From Panax quinquefolius (lineage: Eukaryota > Streptophyta > Magnoliopsida > Apiales > Araliaceae): a stretch of 64,000 nucleotides of DNA. The stretch spans positions 13,120,980 through 13,184,979 of the forward strand of contig CM035170.1 in NCBI GenBank assembly GCA_020205615.1, given 5' to 3'. A program made the translations under genes and the position numbers. The notes under the pieces are model-generated. The model was given only the letters and a program-made list of their open reading frames with translations. It searched no databases and was not told where the DNA came from. This document shows positions 25,981 to 38,841 of the stretch, one piece after another (position 1 is the stretch's first letter; the number at the start of each line of letters is the position of its first letter).

Positions 25981-27174
25981 GTGAAACAGTATTTATGGGA
26001 TGAGCCGTTTTTATTTAAACAGTGTGTAGATCAAGTAATAAGATGGTTTGTTCCAAAAGTTGAAATGGAGAATATTCTCTACCAATGTCATGCATCTGAC
26101 TATGGTGGACATTTTGCGGGAGAAAGAACGGCAGCAAAGGTGCTTCAATGTGGATTCTTCTGGCTAACACTCTTTAAGGATGCCCGTGTGTTTTCATTGA
26201 AATGTGACAGATGCCAAAGAGTGGGTAATATATCAAAGCGATAAGAGATGCCACTAAACATGATCTTAGAAGTCGAATTATTTGATGTTTGGTGCATCGA
26301 CTTCATGGGACCATTTCCATCATCTTTTAGCAACTCCTATATCCTTCTAGCGGTGGACTACGTTTCGAAATGGGTTGAAGCTATAGCATCGCCCACAAAT
26401 GATGCTAAGGTTGTGGTTAAGTTCATCCGGAAGAATATTTTCTCTAGATTTGGCACACCTCGTGCAATTATTAGTGATGAAGGCACACACTTTTGTAATA
26501 AGCAGTTCTCAGCTATTCTCGCTAAGTACAGAGTCACTCATAAGATAGCTATTGCTTACCATCCACAAACAAGTGGTCAAGCCGAGGTATCGAACCAAGA
26601 AGTAAAACGAATCCTCGAGAAGATAGTGAACCCTAGTCGGAAAGATTGGGCCAGTAAGTTGGATGATGCATTATGGGCATACCGTATAGCTTACAAAACT
26701 CCGATAGGGATGTCTCCGTACAAGTTAGTATATGGGAAGGCATGCCATCTTCCAGTTGAACTAGAACACAGTGCTTATTGGGTAATCCGTAACTTAAACT
26801 TTGATATGTCTGCTATGGGAGAGAAGCACCTGTTACAATTGAACCAAATGGATGAATTCAGACTCCAATCGTACGAGAACGCGAAGTTATATAAAGAAAA
26901 GGTTAAGAGGTGGCATGACGAGAAAATTATGGAAAGAAAGTTTGAAGCAGGGCAAACAGTGCTATTATACAATTCAAGGTTTAAATTGTTTCTAGAAAAG
27001 TTGAAATCCCGTTGGTGAGGGCCATTTTTCATTACAAAAGTTTATCCTCACGGAGCTGTGGAGGTGCAAGACCCGGATGCTAAACATAATTTCAAAGTCA
27101 ACGGTCAGAGATTGAAGCACTACTATGGGGGTTGTGTTGATCGTGAAAAGACATCGGTCAACCTTGCTAATTAA
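25981..27174 (+). pseudogene. Athila integrase
   Basis: The HHCC zinc region spans about 26080-26225 (CHASDYGGHFAGERTA, ending CDRCQR). The catalytic core shows CIDFMGPFP (about 26296), [13 protein letters not shown] (about 26470) and [17 protein letters not shown] (about 26558). The tail phrase [17 protein letters not shown] lies near 26940. Stops are at 26242 (TAA) and 27016 (TGA), and the natural end is TAA at 27172, after YYGGCVDREK. The deleted Athila derivative at 52083-53551 keeps only the DNA just after this gene. Confidence 0.93.
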
Positions 27175-28437
27175 AACAGAGAAGAAAGTCGGGCTGAAGA
27201 CTATAAACCAAGCGCTAACTGGGAGGCAACCCAGGAATTTTTATTTTTACTTTTATTTTTATTTTTTTATTTTTTTTATTTGCGTTATTGTTAGTTTATT
27301 TAGTGCTTAAACTATTATAGTTTAGGATTTGTTACACCCCTTATGTTCTCTAACACGATATTTAATTGATTTCAGGATGAGAAACAAGATTTCATATTTG
27401 GCGGGTTCGACTAATGGCGGGGGTTGCAAGGGGGCAGCGCCCCCTGGAAGCCAAGCACTTATGAGATTAATAGATGAATATCCATTTGTCAAATTCTCAG
27501 ATTTCTTATCATGTCCTTTATTTTTAGTGTTATTGAATTTCTTTGTGGTGTAGGGTATCTTGTTGTTGTTTTTCTTTCTTAGTATATTAGTTTAGTTAAT
27601 TACGTAGTTTATCTTAGTTTAGGGTTTTACAATAAGTCTTAATCTCCTACCAAACAAAGACTATGAATTTAAGTTGTGGTATGCAGGTTTAAAGCAAGAA
27701 GGAGCTCACAAGTCACCAAGACAGGACGAAGCGCCTAGGCGCCCAAGCCATGCACAAACCAAGCGCCTAGGCGCCCAACAGCAGAACCAAATTCGTGGCC
27801 CAAGCGCCTAAGCACTCCCTCCTAGGCCAAATCAAGCGCGTAGGCGGTCTACATGCCCAACAGTTTCTGTTGCCAATTGCCTAGGCGGTCCAACCAATAC
27901 AATCCCAAGCGCCTAGACGCTCTTGCTGTAACTTAGAAAAAAAAAGCCCTAATCGGGCAAGATTCCTCCAAACCCAAATCAAACACATTCTTGCTCTCCT
28001 ACTCCAACTCAAACTCACTCAAATCATATCCCTCGTCTAATCTAGCCACGATAATCATCTTTTTCTTGTATAAGCATAATCAAACACTCAATCTCATACC
28101 CAAACTAAGGCAATTAATCTCCATCTTGTCATCCCCCCTCACCAATTCGGACACCAACTTACATTTAAACTCCATCTATCTGAAGTAAGGGTTCAAAGCT
28201 CAAATTGCTCCTGCAACTTTGATTGGAACATCATATTTGGCTATAACCAAGTAAGTGTGTAAGATTTTCGTGTAAATTATTTGGATTCACTTGGATAATA
28301 GCTACGTTAGAACTTTGAAGCTAGTTTCTTTCATTGTGTTGGCTCAAGTGGGTCTGGGTACTCTTAATTGTTGATTTTATTGCATTGGAAGGATAGTGTT
28401 CTTAGTAATTGACAAATTTGGTGAAACTTAAGTTTGG
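27175..28437 (+). other. Athila spacer between pol and ORF3
   Basis: No gene is supported. It contains a T-rich run (27239-27290), a GC-rich phrase GGGGGCAGCGCCCCCTGG (about 27430) that can fold on itself, and a cluster of GCGCCTAGGCGC-type palindromes (27728-27925). Athila elements normally have a long spacer here from which the third ORF is reached, possibly by splicing; no splice site was assigned. Confidence 0.6.
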
Positions 28438-29478
28438 GTGAGTGCTTCAACAATAGTGTTCAAAATTTTTGCACACCAAGTGTTCGATAATTTGTCACAA
28501 AGAGGATTCTACGCCAATGCAAAAGATCATATTGGTAACATGATTTGGGTTCGCAAAAAATCAGTGGAAGTCAATTTTAGGTCAATAAATGCTTACTACA
28601 GCTTGAACACAATAACCAATAATGGCTTCATGCAATATTTAGAGCACGAGCTGGACTACAGTGAGGTCATTCAAGCTTTGTGTGTACCTGGAACACAATG
28701 GAAATTAACAGATCAACAAGAAGCTTTTTTGTTCCCTACATCCGCACTAAGTAGTTATGGGAAAGAATGGCATGCCTTTATTTGTGCCAAGTTGATGCCG
28801 TGTAGACATACAAGTGATGTTATAAATCGACGGGCAGCATTGCTTTTCTGTATTGCACAAGGCAAATCTATAGATGTGGGACAGGTTATACATGATTCAA
28901 TTGACAGAGCAATTAAAGGAGGGACCTCGGGTGGACTACCTCATCCATCTTTGATTACTGGACTATGTCGATAAGCTGGAGTAAAATGGGATGCCGAAGA
29001 AGCTACACAATTTCCTTTAGCCGCAATTGACCACTTAGTGATAAAAAAGTACAAGGTATGGGGTGGGGGCACACCACACCTGAAAGGGTTAGGTTTCATT
29101 ATTGTGCTTCCCGAGCCTGCAACCGAGCCTAATCAACAATCACACGATAATCCTTCTGTAGCTAGAAGTTCTGGGCCACCACCAATTTTTTTTGAAGATA
29201 TTCGCCGAGAATTAAGAAATCAAACTAGAAGGATTGACATGGTGGCTACTAGAGTTCAGCAGGGTTTTGACCGGGTGGAAAGAAATCGGGATAGCCTAGC
29301 TCAGTGACAAACGTAGATGTATTAGAACTGTAGTGCATCATTCCTAGAGATGTTTGACCGCATGAATCCAGCTGCCGCTGCCTACAAATTTCCCCCATTG
29401 TCTGCGTACCCCCTGGCTGATCTACCCCCTGAAGATGAGGTTGATCAAGAAGAAGACGAAGATACTGACGAGGAATAA
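28438..29478 (+). pseudogene. Athila ORF3 (env-position protein of unknown function)
   Basis: A single frame of about 347 codons. A 178-codon part (IGNMIWVRKKSVEVNFRSI, then CVPGTQWKL, GKEWHAFICAKLMPCRH and RRAALLFCIAQGKSIDVG) resembles the domain often labelled putative plant transposon protein in Athila-like elements. A second part follows with a proline-rich linker, a coiled segment (FFEDIRRELRNQTRRIDMV) and an acidic C-terminus ending at TAA 29476. Internal stops lie at 28972, 29305 and shortly after. The true start is unclear because the frame opens without an ATG near 28438. I see no signal peptide or membrane anchor, so calling it an envelope protein is not justified. Confidence 0.72.
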
Positions 29479-30676
29479 GGCTTCTATCTTTAAGGGAAGT
29501 CCTCAGTGCCTAATTTCTTATATTTTGTTTGTTATATACAATGAGGACATTGCATAGGTTAAGTTTGGGGGTGCATTCTTCCAGTTCCAGTTGCATTCAT
29601 GTAGTATTCATTTAGTAGTTTTTCATGTAGTTTTTATTCATGTAGTTTTCATTCTAATTTTTTACCTAAAAAAATGGAAAAAGAAAAGAAAAATTCAAGT
29701 ATTTGCATATTTCCAGCTTTAGATAGTTTAAGTCTGTTTTGGCCAGTGATGAGATTGGAATTGAGTAGACAAGTATAGTATTGACTGTTAAGACTGTGAT
29801 GTGATTTCTTGTCATGATTTGAATCTTTACCTGTTTGAAACTGATATAATAAGGATAGCACAGAAAAAAAAATACCTATGTTAACTGATTGAGTCTAAAT
29901 TGACACATAATGGACTTCTTGAGGATAATACTAGTTTGAATGAATGAAAGGCATGAATAAGCAGAGATGACTAAATTTAGACAAAAACTTAAGTTTGGGA
30001 GAAAAATTTGGGATATATAAGCTTCCAAAAAAATATATATACCGTGGCTAGTCTTGTTTCGGGGCCTTTGTTACTTGAGCAAGTACGCCCGAGGGAGTGT
30101 CTTTAAACCTAGCGCCCTAAGGTCTTATATGGTCTAGGAATCGTTGGTCGAAAGCTCGCTAAGGGGTAGCACTGTTAGCCTAATGGAATGAGACATTACA
30201 CAGTCATGGTTAAAAAAAAAGAGAAGCAATAAAACGGGAAAAGAGCAAAAAGCCCCCGTAATGATAAGTAAAACATAAGTATCCCGGATTGGACTCTTGA
30301 ATTTGGTGGATGTTTGACTTTAATTGAATCTAGCTTGTTCGTGAATTTTGTGAGTTGACACTATATGATGCCTTTAAGGAGATCTATTATGTGTTGTATT
30401 TAGCATTATATTAGTTTGCATTGTTGTTGAGCACATACGCACTATATCAGTAATGACAGGGTAAGATTTGATGATTGACTAGAAAATTATTGATCTATCT
30501 TGGTATGATGCACTAGCATGTATATTGTGATTTCTCTGAGGCTTGGTGAATAGATTTTGTTTTGTTTGACTGTTGGAATTTTAGTCATGTAGATAGCTGC
30601 ATTTGCATTGCATATTTTGTTATTGCATTGTGTTTTGTTGCTTGGGGACATGCAATTGGTTAAGTTTGGGGGTATT
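29479..30676 (+). other. Athila 3' untranslated region and polypurine tract
   Basis: Non-coding. It has two AAGTTTGGGGGT phrases: one at about 29560 just after ORF3, and one directly before the LTR (about 30663-30676), which fits the plus-strand primer tract. The same region, inverted and diverged, lies at 33602-34729, giving the two Athila copies a long inverted homology. Confidence 0.7.
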
Positions 30677-32000
30677 TGATGAGTAGGTTTCATACCTATG
30701 AATCCGATAGTATTAAACTTAATCAATGTTATTTTAATTGTTTTTTAGTATCTTTTTATGTGTTTTGTGTTTATTTCTTATAGGTTGGAGCTGGAGGGAC
30801 AAATTAGTCATTTGGGAGAAGAAAAAGGTCAAAATTCATTAAAATTAGAGCTGAGTGGCATTTTTGTAATTATGCAGTCCTGGTCAAGCGCCTAGACGCT
30901 TGGAAATGGCTTGGGTTGAGCGCCTAAGCACTCATGTGCGGTTAAAGAAGGATTTTTCTACTGCTAAGTGGGTTTTTGAAGCCAAGTAGGAATCTAAAAG
31001 AGAGGGGGGACTAATACTAATAGGAGAAGACTTTAGAAAAGAGGGATCACTTAATTTTTCAAGAGATTGGCAGAGAGGACAACGAAGAAAAACACGAAGG
31101 AGAATTGCAAGGGTTGAAGATCAAAGAGAGAGTTTTGGAGCAAATTCAGAGTTTCTTTTTCTCTTCTCTAGTTTTATCTTTTGTAATTATCTGGGATGTT
31201 TGGATTATTAATCTGGATGATATTTTTCTTGATTATTAGCATGAACTAAATTTTCATTAAGATTACAACGGAACTTGGTATGTAGTTTAAATTGAACCTT
31301 TCCATTGAATGAAAGTTGGTTTTTATGGAATTGTTTATTATATCTTTTGTTTATTGATTAATTGTTTGGCCAACAATTATTGTGATAATCTATATGAAAT
31401 TGGAAGATGGAGTATAGATTGAGATCTGGATATGATAACATCTGTTCATATAATCTGAATAGGGTTAATATGATTAGCATGTAGGATAGGAATATACCTA
31501 TGTGTCTTTTGTATCCATTGAAAGAATTTGTGCGTAAAACCCTAATTAACTTGATTCACATAAGAATATAGTGAATTAATTAACTAGGGTGTTCCTTGTA
31601 ATTTTGTGTCTTAAGGATCGGAGTTAGGAGGATTTGTTCACGTGTTTTGGAAAAAGTGCGTGAATTTTATAAAGCATTCTTGGATAATGATTCTTATTAA
31701 TTAATTGATTTGAATGAGAAGTAAATTGATTTAAATGAAATACCAAGGGAAGTTGTAATCTTAATCTGTTAAATCTGCAGTTACTCTTGTGAAATTCTAA
31801 TTTTAATTATTAATTTTGTTAAGTTTAATTTTCAAATCACAAACAATATTTCGTAGTTTAAAATAGGATTAATTGCATTAGAATTAGTAATTGATAAATA
31901 TTAGTCTATTTCCTCGTGGGAACGATATCATTGCTTGCAGAATATTTCAATTGAACGCGTATACTTGCGTGGTAAAGTGCTATTAAAAAATTAGACAACA
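30677..32000 (+). repeat. Athila LTR-B, plus orientation (1324 bp)
   Basis: Runs from TGATGAGTAGG to TTAGACAACA. Its partner at 53552-54875 is also 1324 bp and is in the opposite orientation. It carries GCGCCTAGACGC-type palindromes (about 30889-30925). It follows the internal region of an element whose 5' LTR is LTR-A, so the two ends of that element belong to different LTR families. Confidence 0.9.
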
Positions 32001-33601
32001 AGTATACGTGGTCAACACGCAAGTATAAGTGGTCAACAAGTAATAAAGTGAAAGTAGAGTATCGTTTCCACGAGGAATTGTTTAATAAAAAATCACCAAG
32101 TACTAACCTGTAACCAACTCAATCTTATTTAAATGAATGAATTTCAATTTATAAATAAACTAATTCTAATTACCACTAATTAAATTAAGATAACGGAGAT
32201 TTAAGATCACAACTTCGCTTATTGCTTCATTTAAGTTAGCGCATTTCTCATCAATTATTCTCTATTCTGTATTGTTAATCAAGAACACAAAAGCAGATAA
32301 AATCACTTCTCGATGCATAATACCCATACTCATTTAAATCTACAAATGATAGAATTAAGCAAGACACCCTAATTAACTAATCCACTATATCTCTATGTGA
32401 ATTACAATTAAAAAGGATTTAAAGCACAAGTTCTCTATAAGATTACATAAAGCGTAAAGGCATATCTCTATCCTAAACACGAATCATGAATTCCATCTAT
32501 GCAGAAATGACAAACATATGCTATCATGATAAGATCTAAATCAATACTTCATCTCTCGAGTTCATATAGATTATCACGGTAATTGTTAGCTAGGCAATTA
32601 AACAACTAAGTCCAATTCACAATAGACAATCCCGACAATAGAACATAATAATTGATAGCGAAGCATATTAAAATAAACTACACAATAAGATCCATTGTAA
32701 TCTCAAACAAAGAATTAGTTCATGATTATTTAATTAAAACTAAGAATCCACAATTGAATAAATAATAAAAGACAAAGATAGAAGAAGATGAGAAGATAGA
32801 ATCTGTTGTATGTAGATTTGATGCTCTCTCCTTGCTCCTACTTTGAATCTTCAATGGTTTCCAAGTTGCTTCAATCTCCAAAACTCATTAGAATTAGGGT
32901 TTTGATCTAATTTACTCTAATCTAATGGAATGCTCTCTCCCTCTCTAATCTCCCTTTATTTTATGTCTTACATCATGTATTTATAGGTTACAAGTCCAAT
33001 TTTTAGCTTAGGAACAAACCCAATCCTATTTGGAGTAAAAAAAAAGTGTCAAAATTCGCCCCAAAATGCGTCCAAACTTGACCAAACTCTTCCCCAGCGT
33101 CCCGGCGTTGGGCACGGCGCTGGGCATAGGCCTTGTTGGGGAGCCTCGGTGCTGGGCCCTTTTCCGAAAATTTTGTGCTCCGACGTCCTTTGGAAAAATG
33201 GCCATAACTTCTTCGTCCAAACTCTGATTTCGATGATTCAAGATGTTCCGGAAAGAGGAGACGTAGATCTACAACTTTCATGCTTTGAGTTTTTCGAAAT
33301 AAGGACTAGAAAAATGTTGAAAGGGGCTCTGAAGTGGCTGCTATGTAAATGACCACCCGAAACAGTGACTTTCGACGTCCGTTGGTACAAATGTCATAAC
33401 TCTTGCATCCGAACTCCGATTGGAATGATTCAAGTTGTTCTGGAAAGCTAAGAAGAAACTCAATTCTTTACAATCACAGCTCCCAAGCATATAATCTACA
33501 AAATGAACACAAAATGCATGAAAAGTAACTAAGAAACATGAGATTAAGCAACTAATTCAAGTAACAAATACCGGATAAGTAAGTATGAAATCTACTTATC
33601 A
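32001..33601 (-). repeat. Athila LTR-A, minus orientation
   Basis: Matches the left LTR-A (7519-8238 plus 20988-21746) in inverted orientation and ends CTACTTATCA at 33601. The other terminus should begin with about 35 bases complementary to the LTR-A 3' end, but they are replaced by a short rearranged stretch (32001-32030). The ORFs at 33003-33352 are LTR sequence. Confidence 0.87.
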
Positions 33602-34729
33602 AATACCCCCAAACTTAAACCTTTGCTTGTCCTCAAGCAAAAACACTAAACAATAATGCTATGCAATGCAACTAATCTACATGCCTACGAATCCAGCAGT
33701 AATGACAGAAACAAGTCTATTCAACCGACCTTAGAAAAATCAAGTAAACATGATAATACATCATATCAAAACCAATCAATAACTTCTCAATCAATCATCA
33801 AATCTTAGACTGTTATCACTAATATAGTGTGTGTGTGTGTGTGTGTGTGTGTGCTCCACAACAATGTTAACTGATATAAAATCAATTTTAACACATAACA
33901 AGTCTCTTCGAAGGCATCATACAGTGTGAACTCAAGAAATCCAAAAACAAGTTAGATCCAACCAAAATCAAACAATTACCAATATCACGGGTCAACATGG
34001 GATACTTATGCTTTATTTTTCATCTACGGGGGCTTTTTGCTCTTATTTTCTGTTTTATTTATTATTATTATTTCTATTTTTTCTTTTTCTTTTTCTTTTT
34101 CTTTTTCTTTTTCTTTTTGGATAGTGAGTGCGTTTTATGCTCCATCTCACGCCTGTGTTTATAAGGAGTGCATTTCACGCTTCTTCTCGACCCACCACAG
34201 GACTCAATTTATTCAACTCAATATCCTTTTTTTATAAGCTTATATACCCCACTTTTTTCCCCAAACATAGGTTCTTGCCTAATTCTTCGCCTTCACTGCC
34301 TATTCTTGTCATTCTCTTATTTAAACTCAATCATTCAACAAGTTGTTTTTACTGTGCTATCCTTATTATACCAGTTTCAAATAGAAAAATACTCAATTCA
34401 TAACAAGAAATCACATCAAAGCTCTAATGGTCAGTACTATTCTTGTCTACCCAATTCCAATCTCATCATTGGCCAAAATAAACTTAAACTATCAAACAGC
34501 TGGACTCATGCAAGATGAACATAGTAACTAACTATTATTTTTTATTTTTGATTTTTGATTTTTTTTTAAGAAAGTGAATGCAAAAACTAAATGTAACTAT
34601 ATGAACTATAATGTAATTAACTAACTATATGCAATACGACACTCAAATGCCCCCAAACTTAAACTAGACATTGTTCTCAATGGATGAAATAGAAAAAAGT
34701 AAAGCAGAGGACTTCCCTGAAAATATAGC
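33602..34729 (-). other. 3' internal region of the minus-strand Athila derivative
   Basis: It begins at the polypurine tract (complement of AAATACCCCCAAACTTAAAC) and runs to the Tekay-3 insertion. It is homologous, inverted, to 29479-30676. It contains a GT microsatellite (33827-33853) and a CTTTTT-type repeat (about 34075-34118). ORFs at 34037-34518 span this low-complexity DNA and are not supported as genes. Confidence 0.7.
33827..33853. repeat. (GT)n microsatellite
   Basis: Thirteen uninterrupted GT units. The equivalent place in the plus-strand Athila (about 30430) has only a short ATACGCACTATAT phrase, so the array expanded in this copy. Confidence 0.95.
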
Positions 34730-37156
34730 TGTGACGCCCCCAAAATTAGGTATACATCACCCATCTTGGGTCGTCAGATACATGGTACAAAATTCAAATA
34801 TAACTTACTAATACAACTGTCGTGTACAATACGACAAAATATAACGGTGAGTTTGAATACAATTATTGTCTACTAGAGATTATACAAACTCAAAAGGAGT
34901 CCTCATTACAATTATTAACACACTATTTCATAGAATAGTGAGGACTACTAATGCTATCCTTCGGACCGTCACTCGCTTCCGACTAGTCCTCGCTATGTTC
35001 TCATTTCAAGAAGAAACAAAGAAAGAAAGGTGAGCTCAACTAGCCCAAGAAGAAATATTATGACTAAGATAATGCAGAATAAATTATCGTTAGCCTTCAA
35101 CAGTGTTAAACTAATAAAATATAACAACATCAAGTTTAACTGCAGCGGAAAAAGCAATCCATTAAAAGAGTCAAGTAGAGAATAAAATCTACTATCTTAT
35201 ATGATTTAAAAGGTTTTCCATGAATTTTATCGCTGGGACTCAGCTTAATAAATAATCCACATCATTGAATCACACCTGCACTACGGCCAAGGATATTCTT
35301 TAGTATCACGACCACAAATTATCCATGCACTACACCCAAGGACTTTCGTGTATTCATTAATGGTCATGATCATGCCAACAACTGTCCATCAATGCTCTAC
35401 GGGACAATGATAACTTTTACCACATCATTTGTAACATTACTACATGATTACAATCAATAATCCACAGTCATAATCATACCAAGTCCATCTATGCACTATA
35501 GGCCACAGATGACTTTCAACATAATATAAACATGAGGATGATGACAATGATATAAGAATTCAATAAAACAAGTTCAAGAATTAATTTATCCAGGAACTAA
35601 TAATGTCCAAATTGTCAACATGATACTGCTTTATAGAGTAAAATTCAAGAATGATCAGAAGGATATTTCTATGAAAAGATACTGGATGAAACGCAAATAT
35701 CAAGGATATTATACTAATTTCATGGAGTATAGAAGTCAAAACTTTAACCAACTGAGTATAATAAAGAATGGAATAACAAAAGAAATCACCATGCATGCGG
35801 TACTTCGCATAGAGCGGTTATTCCAACATAATAATAATAACGGAACCAGGTCAGGCAAAATTTGCACCGACAGGATGTTCCAACAGAATAATAAAGACGG
35901 AACCAGGTCTAGTGTAAAACACATGCATGGGATGTTTCAACAGAATAATAATAAAGATTTTAACCAGTCCTGTAAAACACACGACAGTGATGTTCCAAAT
36001 GTAATAATAATAAAGATTTTAACCGGGTTCTTGTAAAACACACGATGTGATATTCCAATGTAATAATAGAAGAATGTCACCAAGTATAAGGTAAATCACA
36101 GTGACATCGGTTATTCCAATGTAGAATAATAAGCAATGGAATAACAACAGTTCTCTTCATGAATAAGAAAGAATAACACCCCTTACCGTAAAAAAACTGA
36201 ATATATGAAAAAGAAAGTTAGCAGACTTCTCTTCTTCTTTCTCTCTATAATTTCTCTCTTTAGATTTCAGTGAATTCGTAAGAAAATAATGAAGGAATGA
36301 GCTTCTATTTATAGGAAAATGGAATTCATAGTAACTCATTCCTGAACGGTCCATATTGATTTACTTTTAAACGGACGATTCAGATTGGTTTACAATAAAA
36401 TATAATATATTCTATTTTTAATAAAAATAAATAAAACTTATTATAATATATATATATATTAAAAAATTAAAAGCCGCCACCACCCGTGGCCAACTTTTCT
36501 TTATTTGAGAAAAAGTCTTACACAATTTGTATATATATATATACCAATTATTAACTTCTTATATATATATATATACCAATCCCATCCGAACAAGAAAATC
36601 TTCCACCCACCCAACATTAACAAACGTGAGCCCCTCCATATAATTAATATATATATATATATATAATACTTATATATACAGAAAGATTTCTACCGATTAT
36701 TTTGAAAAATGGATAAATGGGGGTTCATAAAATAAGCAAATTCTACAACAAATAATATAACAATAATTGAACAAAACTGAGTGACTTATCACGTAAGCAT
36801 CAATAATCAATACCGTGTGCTACTATGCAACCACGCCAGACATCATGACTTTTTAACACCGTGTATTTCAACAGCTTAACGGTAAAATTCCGCCATTATT
36901 TTATAAAGTATTTTTTGTCGCTTTCTCAATCCGATAATAATTTCAATAGGGTCCACCAATGATTGTGTTAGTTGTACAAATATTCCCTGTTAAAACGAAT
37001 ATTACCCGACCAATCGAATATTATATAACAACTTGCGTACTTTGCAAAATTTATAAATATTACCCACAACTATAACATTATATCAATTTCACTCCATAAT
37101 ATTCAAAAATAATATTTATAGAAAATTCATCTTTATTCAAAAGTTGGGGTTTTACA
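34730..37156 (-). repeat. Tekay-3 3' LTR (2427 bp)
   Basis: An uninterrupted LTR. It contains the hairpin minisatellite (about 35755-36150) and three short TA microsatellites (about 36447-36460, 36530-36545 and 36560-36575). It shows the empty-site sequence for the pararetrovirus insertion: CAATTTG(TA)nCCAATTATTAAC at about 36516-36554. Confidence 0.92.
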
Positions 37157-37166
37157 ATCTCCCTTC

Positions 37167-38841
37167 TTATGAAATTTCTCCCTCGAAATTAGGGTACGTA
37201 CCTGGTATATTGAAGAGGTAAGGATACCTTGATTTCATTTCAGATTCTAACTCCCAAGTCATTTCCTCAACATCGTGGTTTCTCCACAAAACTTTGACTT
37301 GAGGTATAACCTTGGAGCGTAGAATATGTTCCTTCTTATCCAAGATTTGAACAGGAACCTCTTCATACGTCAAATCTTCCGCTATTTCGTCTGGTTCTAA
37401 CTCAATAATGTGGTTCGGGTCTTCCACATATTTACGTAACATGGATATGTGAAAAACGTTATGAACACGAGACACACTTAGCGGTAAAGTGAGTCTATAG
37501 GCCACAGTTCCTACTCGATCGAGGATTAAAAATGGGCCGATGAATCAAGGATTGAGTTTTTCTCTCTTTCCAAATCTCGTAACTCCTTTCCATGGAGCAA
37601 CACGCAACAACACATGATCTCCTATATCGAATTCCACGTCCTTTCGATGAAGATCAGCATAACTCTTTTGTCGATCTTGTGAGGTTTTTATACGTTGTTG
37701 GATCGTTTGAATCTTTTTCGTAGTCATACGTACCAACTCCGGTCCCAACAATGTTGCTTCACCCACCTCATCCCAGCATACTGGAGAATGACACTTTCTT
37801 CTAACAACACTTCGAATGGAGCCATGCCAATACTTGCTTGATAATTGTTGTTGTAGGAAAACTCCACCAATGGTAAGAACTTGTCCCAACTTCCCTTAAA
37901 ATCAAGGATATAGAGTCTTAATAGATCTTCAAGAGTTTGAATAGTCCTCTCCGACTGTCCGTCCGTCTGAGGATGATATGCCGAGCTAAATCGTAAATCT
38001 GTGCCCATAGCTTTTTGCAAACTAACCCAAAATCGTGAAGTGAATCTTGGGTCTCGATCAGAAACTATGGATACCGGTATACCATGAAGTCTTACAATCT
38101 CATTTATGTACATACAAGCAAGACGTTCAAGTGTATAAGTTTTTCGTATTGTTAAGAAATGAGCAGACTTGGTCAATCTATCAACAATGACCCAAATTGC
38201 ATCAATGCCTTGAGAAACCTTGGGAAGACCAGTAATGAAATCCATGGTAATGTGCTCCCACTTCCATTCTAGAATTTCAAGTGGTTGCAATGGACCTTTT
38301 GGTACTTGATGCTCCGCCTTGACTCGTTGACAAGTTAGACACCTTGAGATAAACAACGCTATCTCTCTTCTTCATTGCTCCACCAAAATGTATGAAGAAG
38401 ATCACGATACATTTTGGTACTCCCCGTGATGGATTGCAAATGGTGTGTTGTGCGCCTCCATCATGATTTTATACTTTAACTCGTGGATCGTTAGGAACAC
38501 AAAGTCCGGAGTTGACTCAAGTATTCCTTCATCATCGATTCTTGCTTCCCAAGATAGCACCTTCTTGCACTTTCTTCCTCATACGCATCGACTCAGTGTC
38601 TCGTAACTTGAAAGCGGCTTTTAACTTTATCGATTAAAGTCGGTTCTACTCATATATTCGCCATCATTACATGGGTCCCTAGAGTCTTTAAATCTATCTC
38701 CATCCTTTGCAAGTCACACAAAATAGGTCTTTGCGTTGACAATATCGCACTCGTACTTGCATATGATCTTCTACTCAAGGCGTCAGCTACCACGTTCGCT
38801 TTTCCAGGATGGAATTGGATGGTATGATCATAATATTTCAA
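37167..38841 (-). pseudogene. Tekay-3 integrase and chromodomain
   Basis: The integrase core is well preserved between 38356 and 37890, with CLTCQRVKAEHQ, ITMDF, SDRDPRF and [13 protein letters not shown] frame change near 37800 removes the original frame. The C-terminal part resumes at 37505 with VHNVFHISMLRKYV and an intact chromodomain phrase LWRNHDVEEMTWE (about 37290), ending at TAA 37167. The N-terminal zinc region (38650-38360) has further small indels. The protein end is one of the best-preserved copies in the window. Confidence 0.9.

Noticed and set aside
28438..28974. Calling Athila ORF3 an envelope gene
   Set aside because: No signal peptide, cleavage site or membrane anchor is visible; position alone is not enough.
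34037..34518. Overlapping ORFs rich in FSFSFS
   Set aside because: They read through a CTTTTT repeat and the Athila 3' non-coding region in the wrong orientation.
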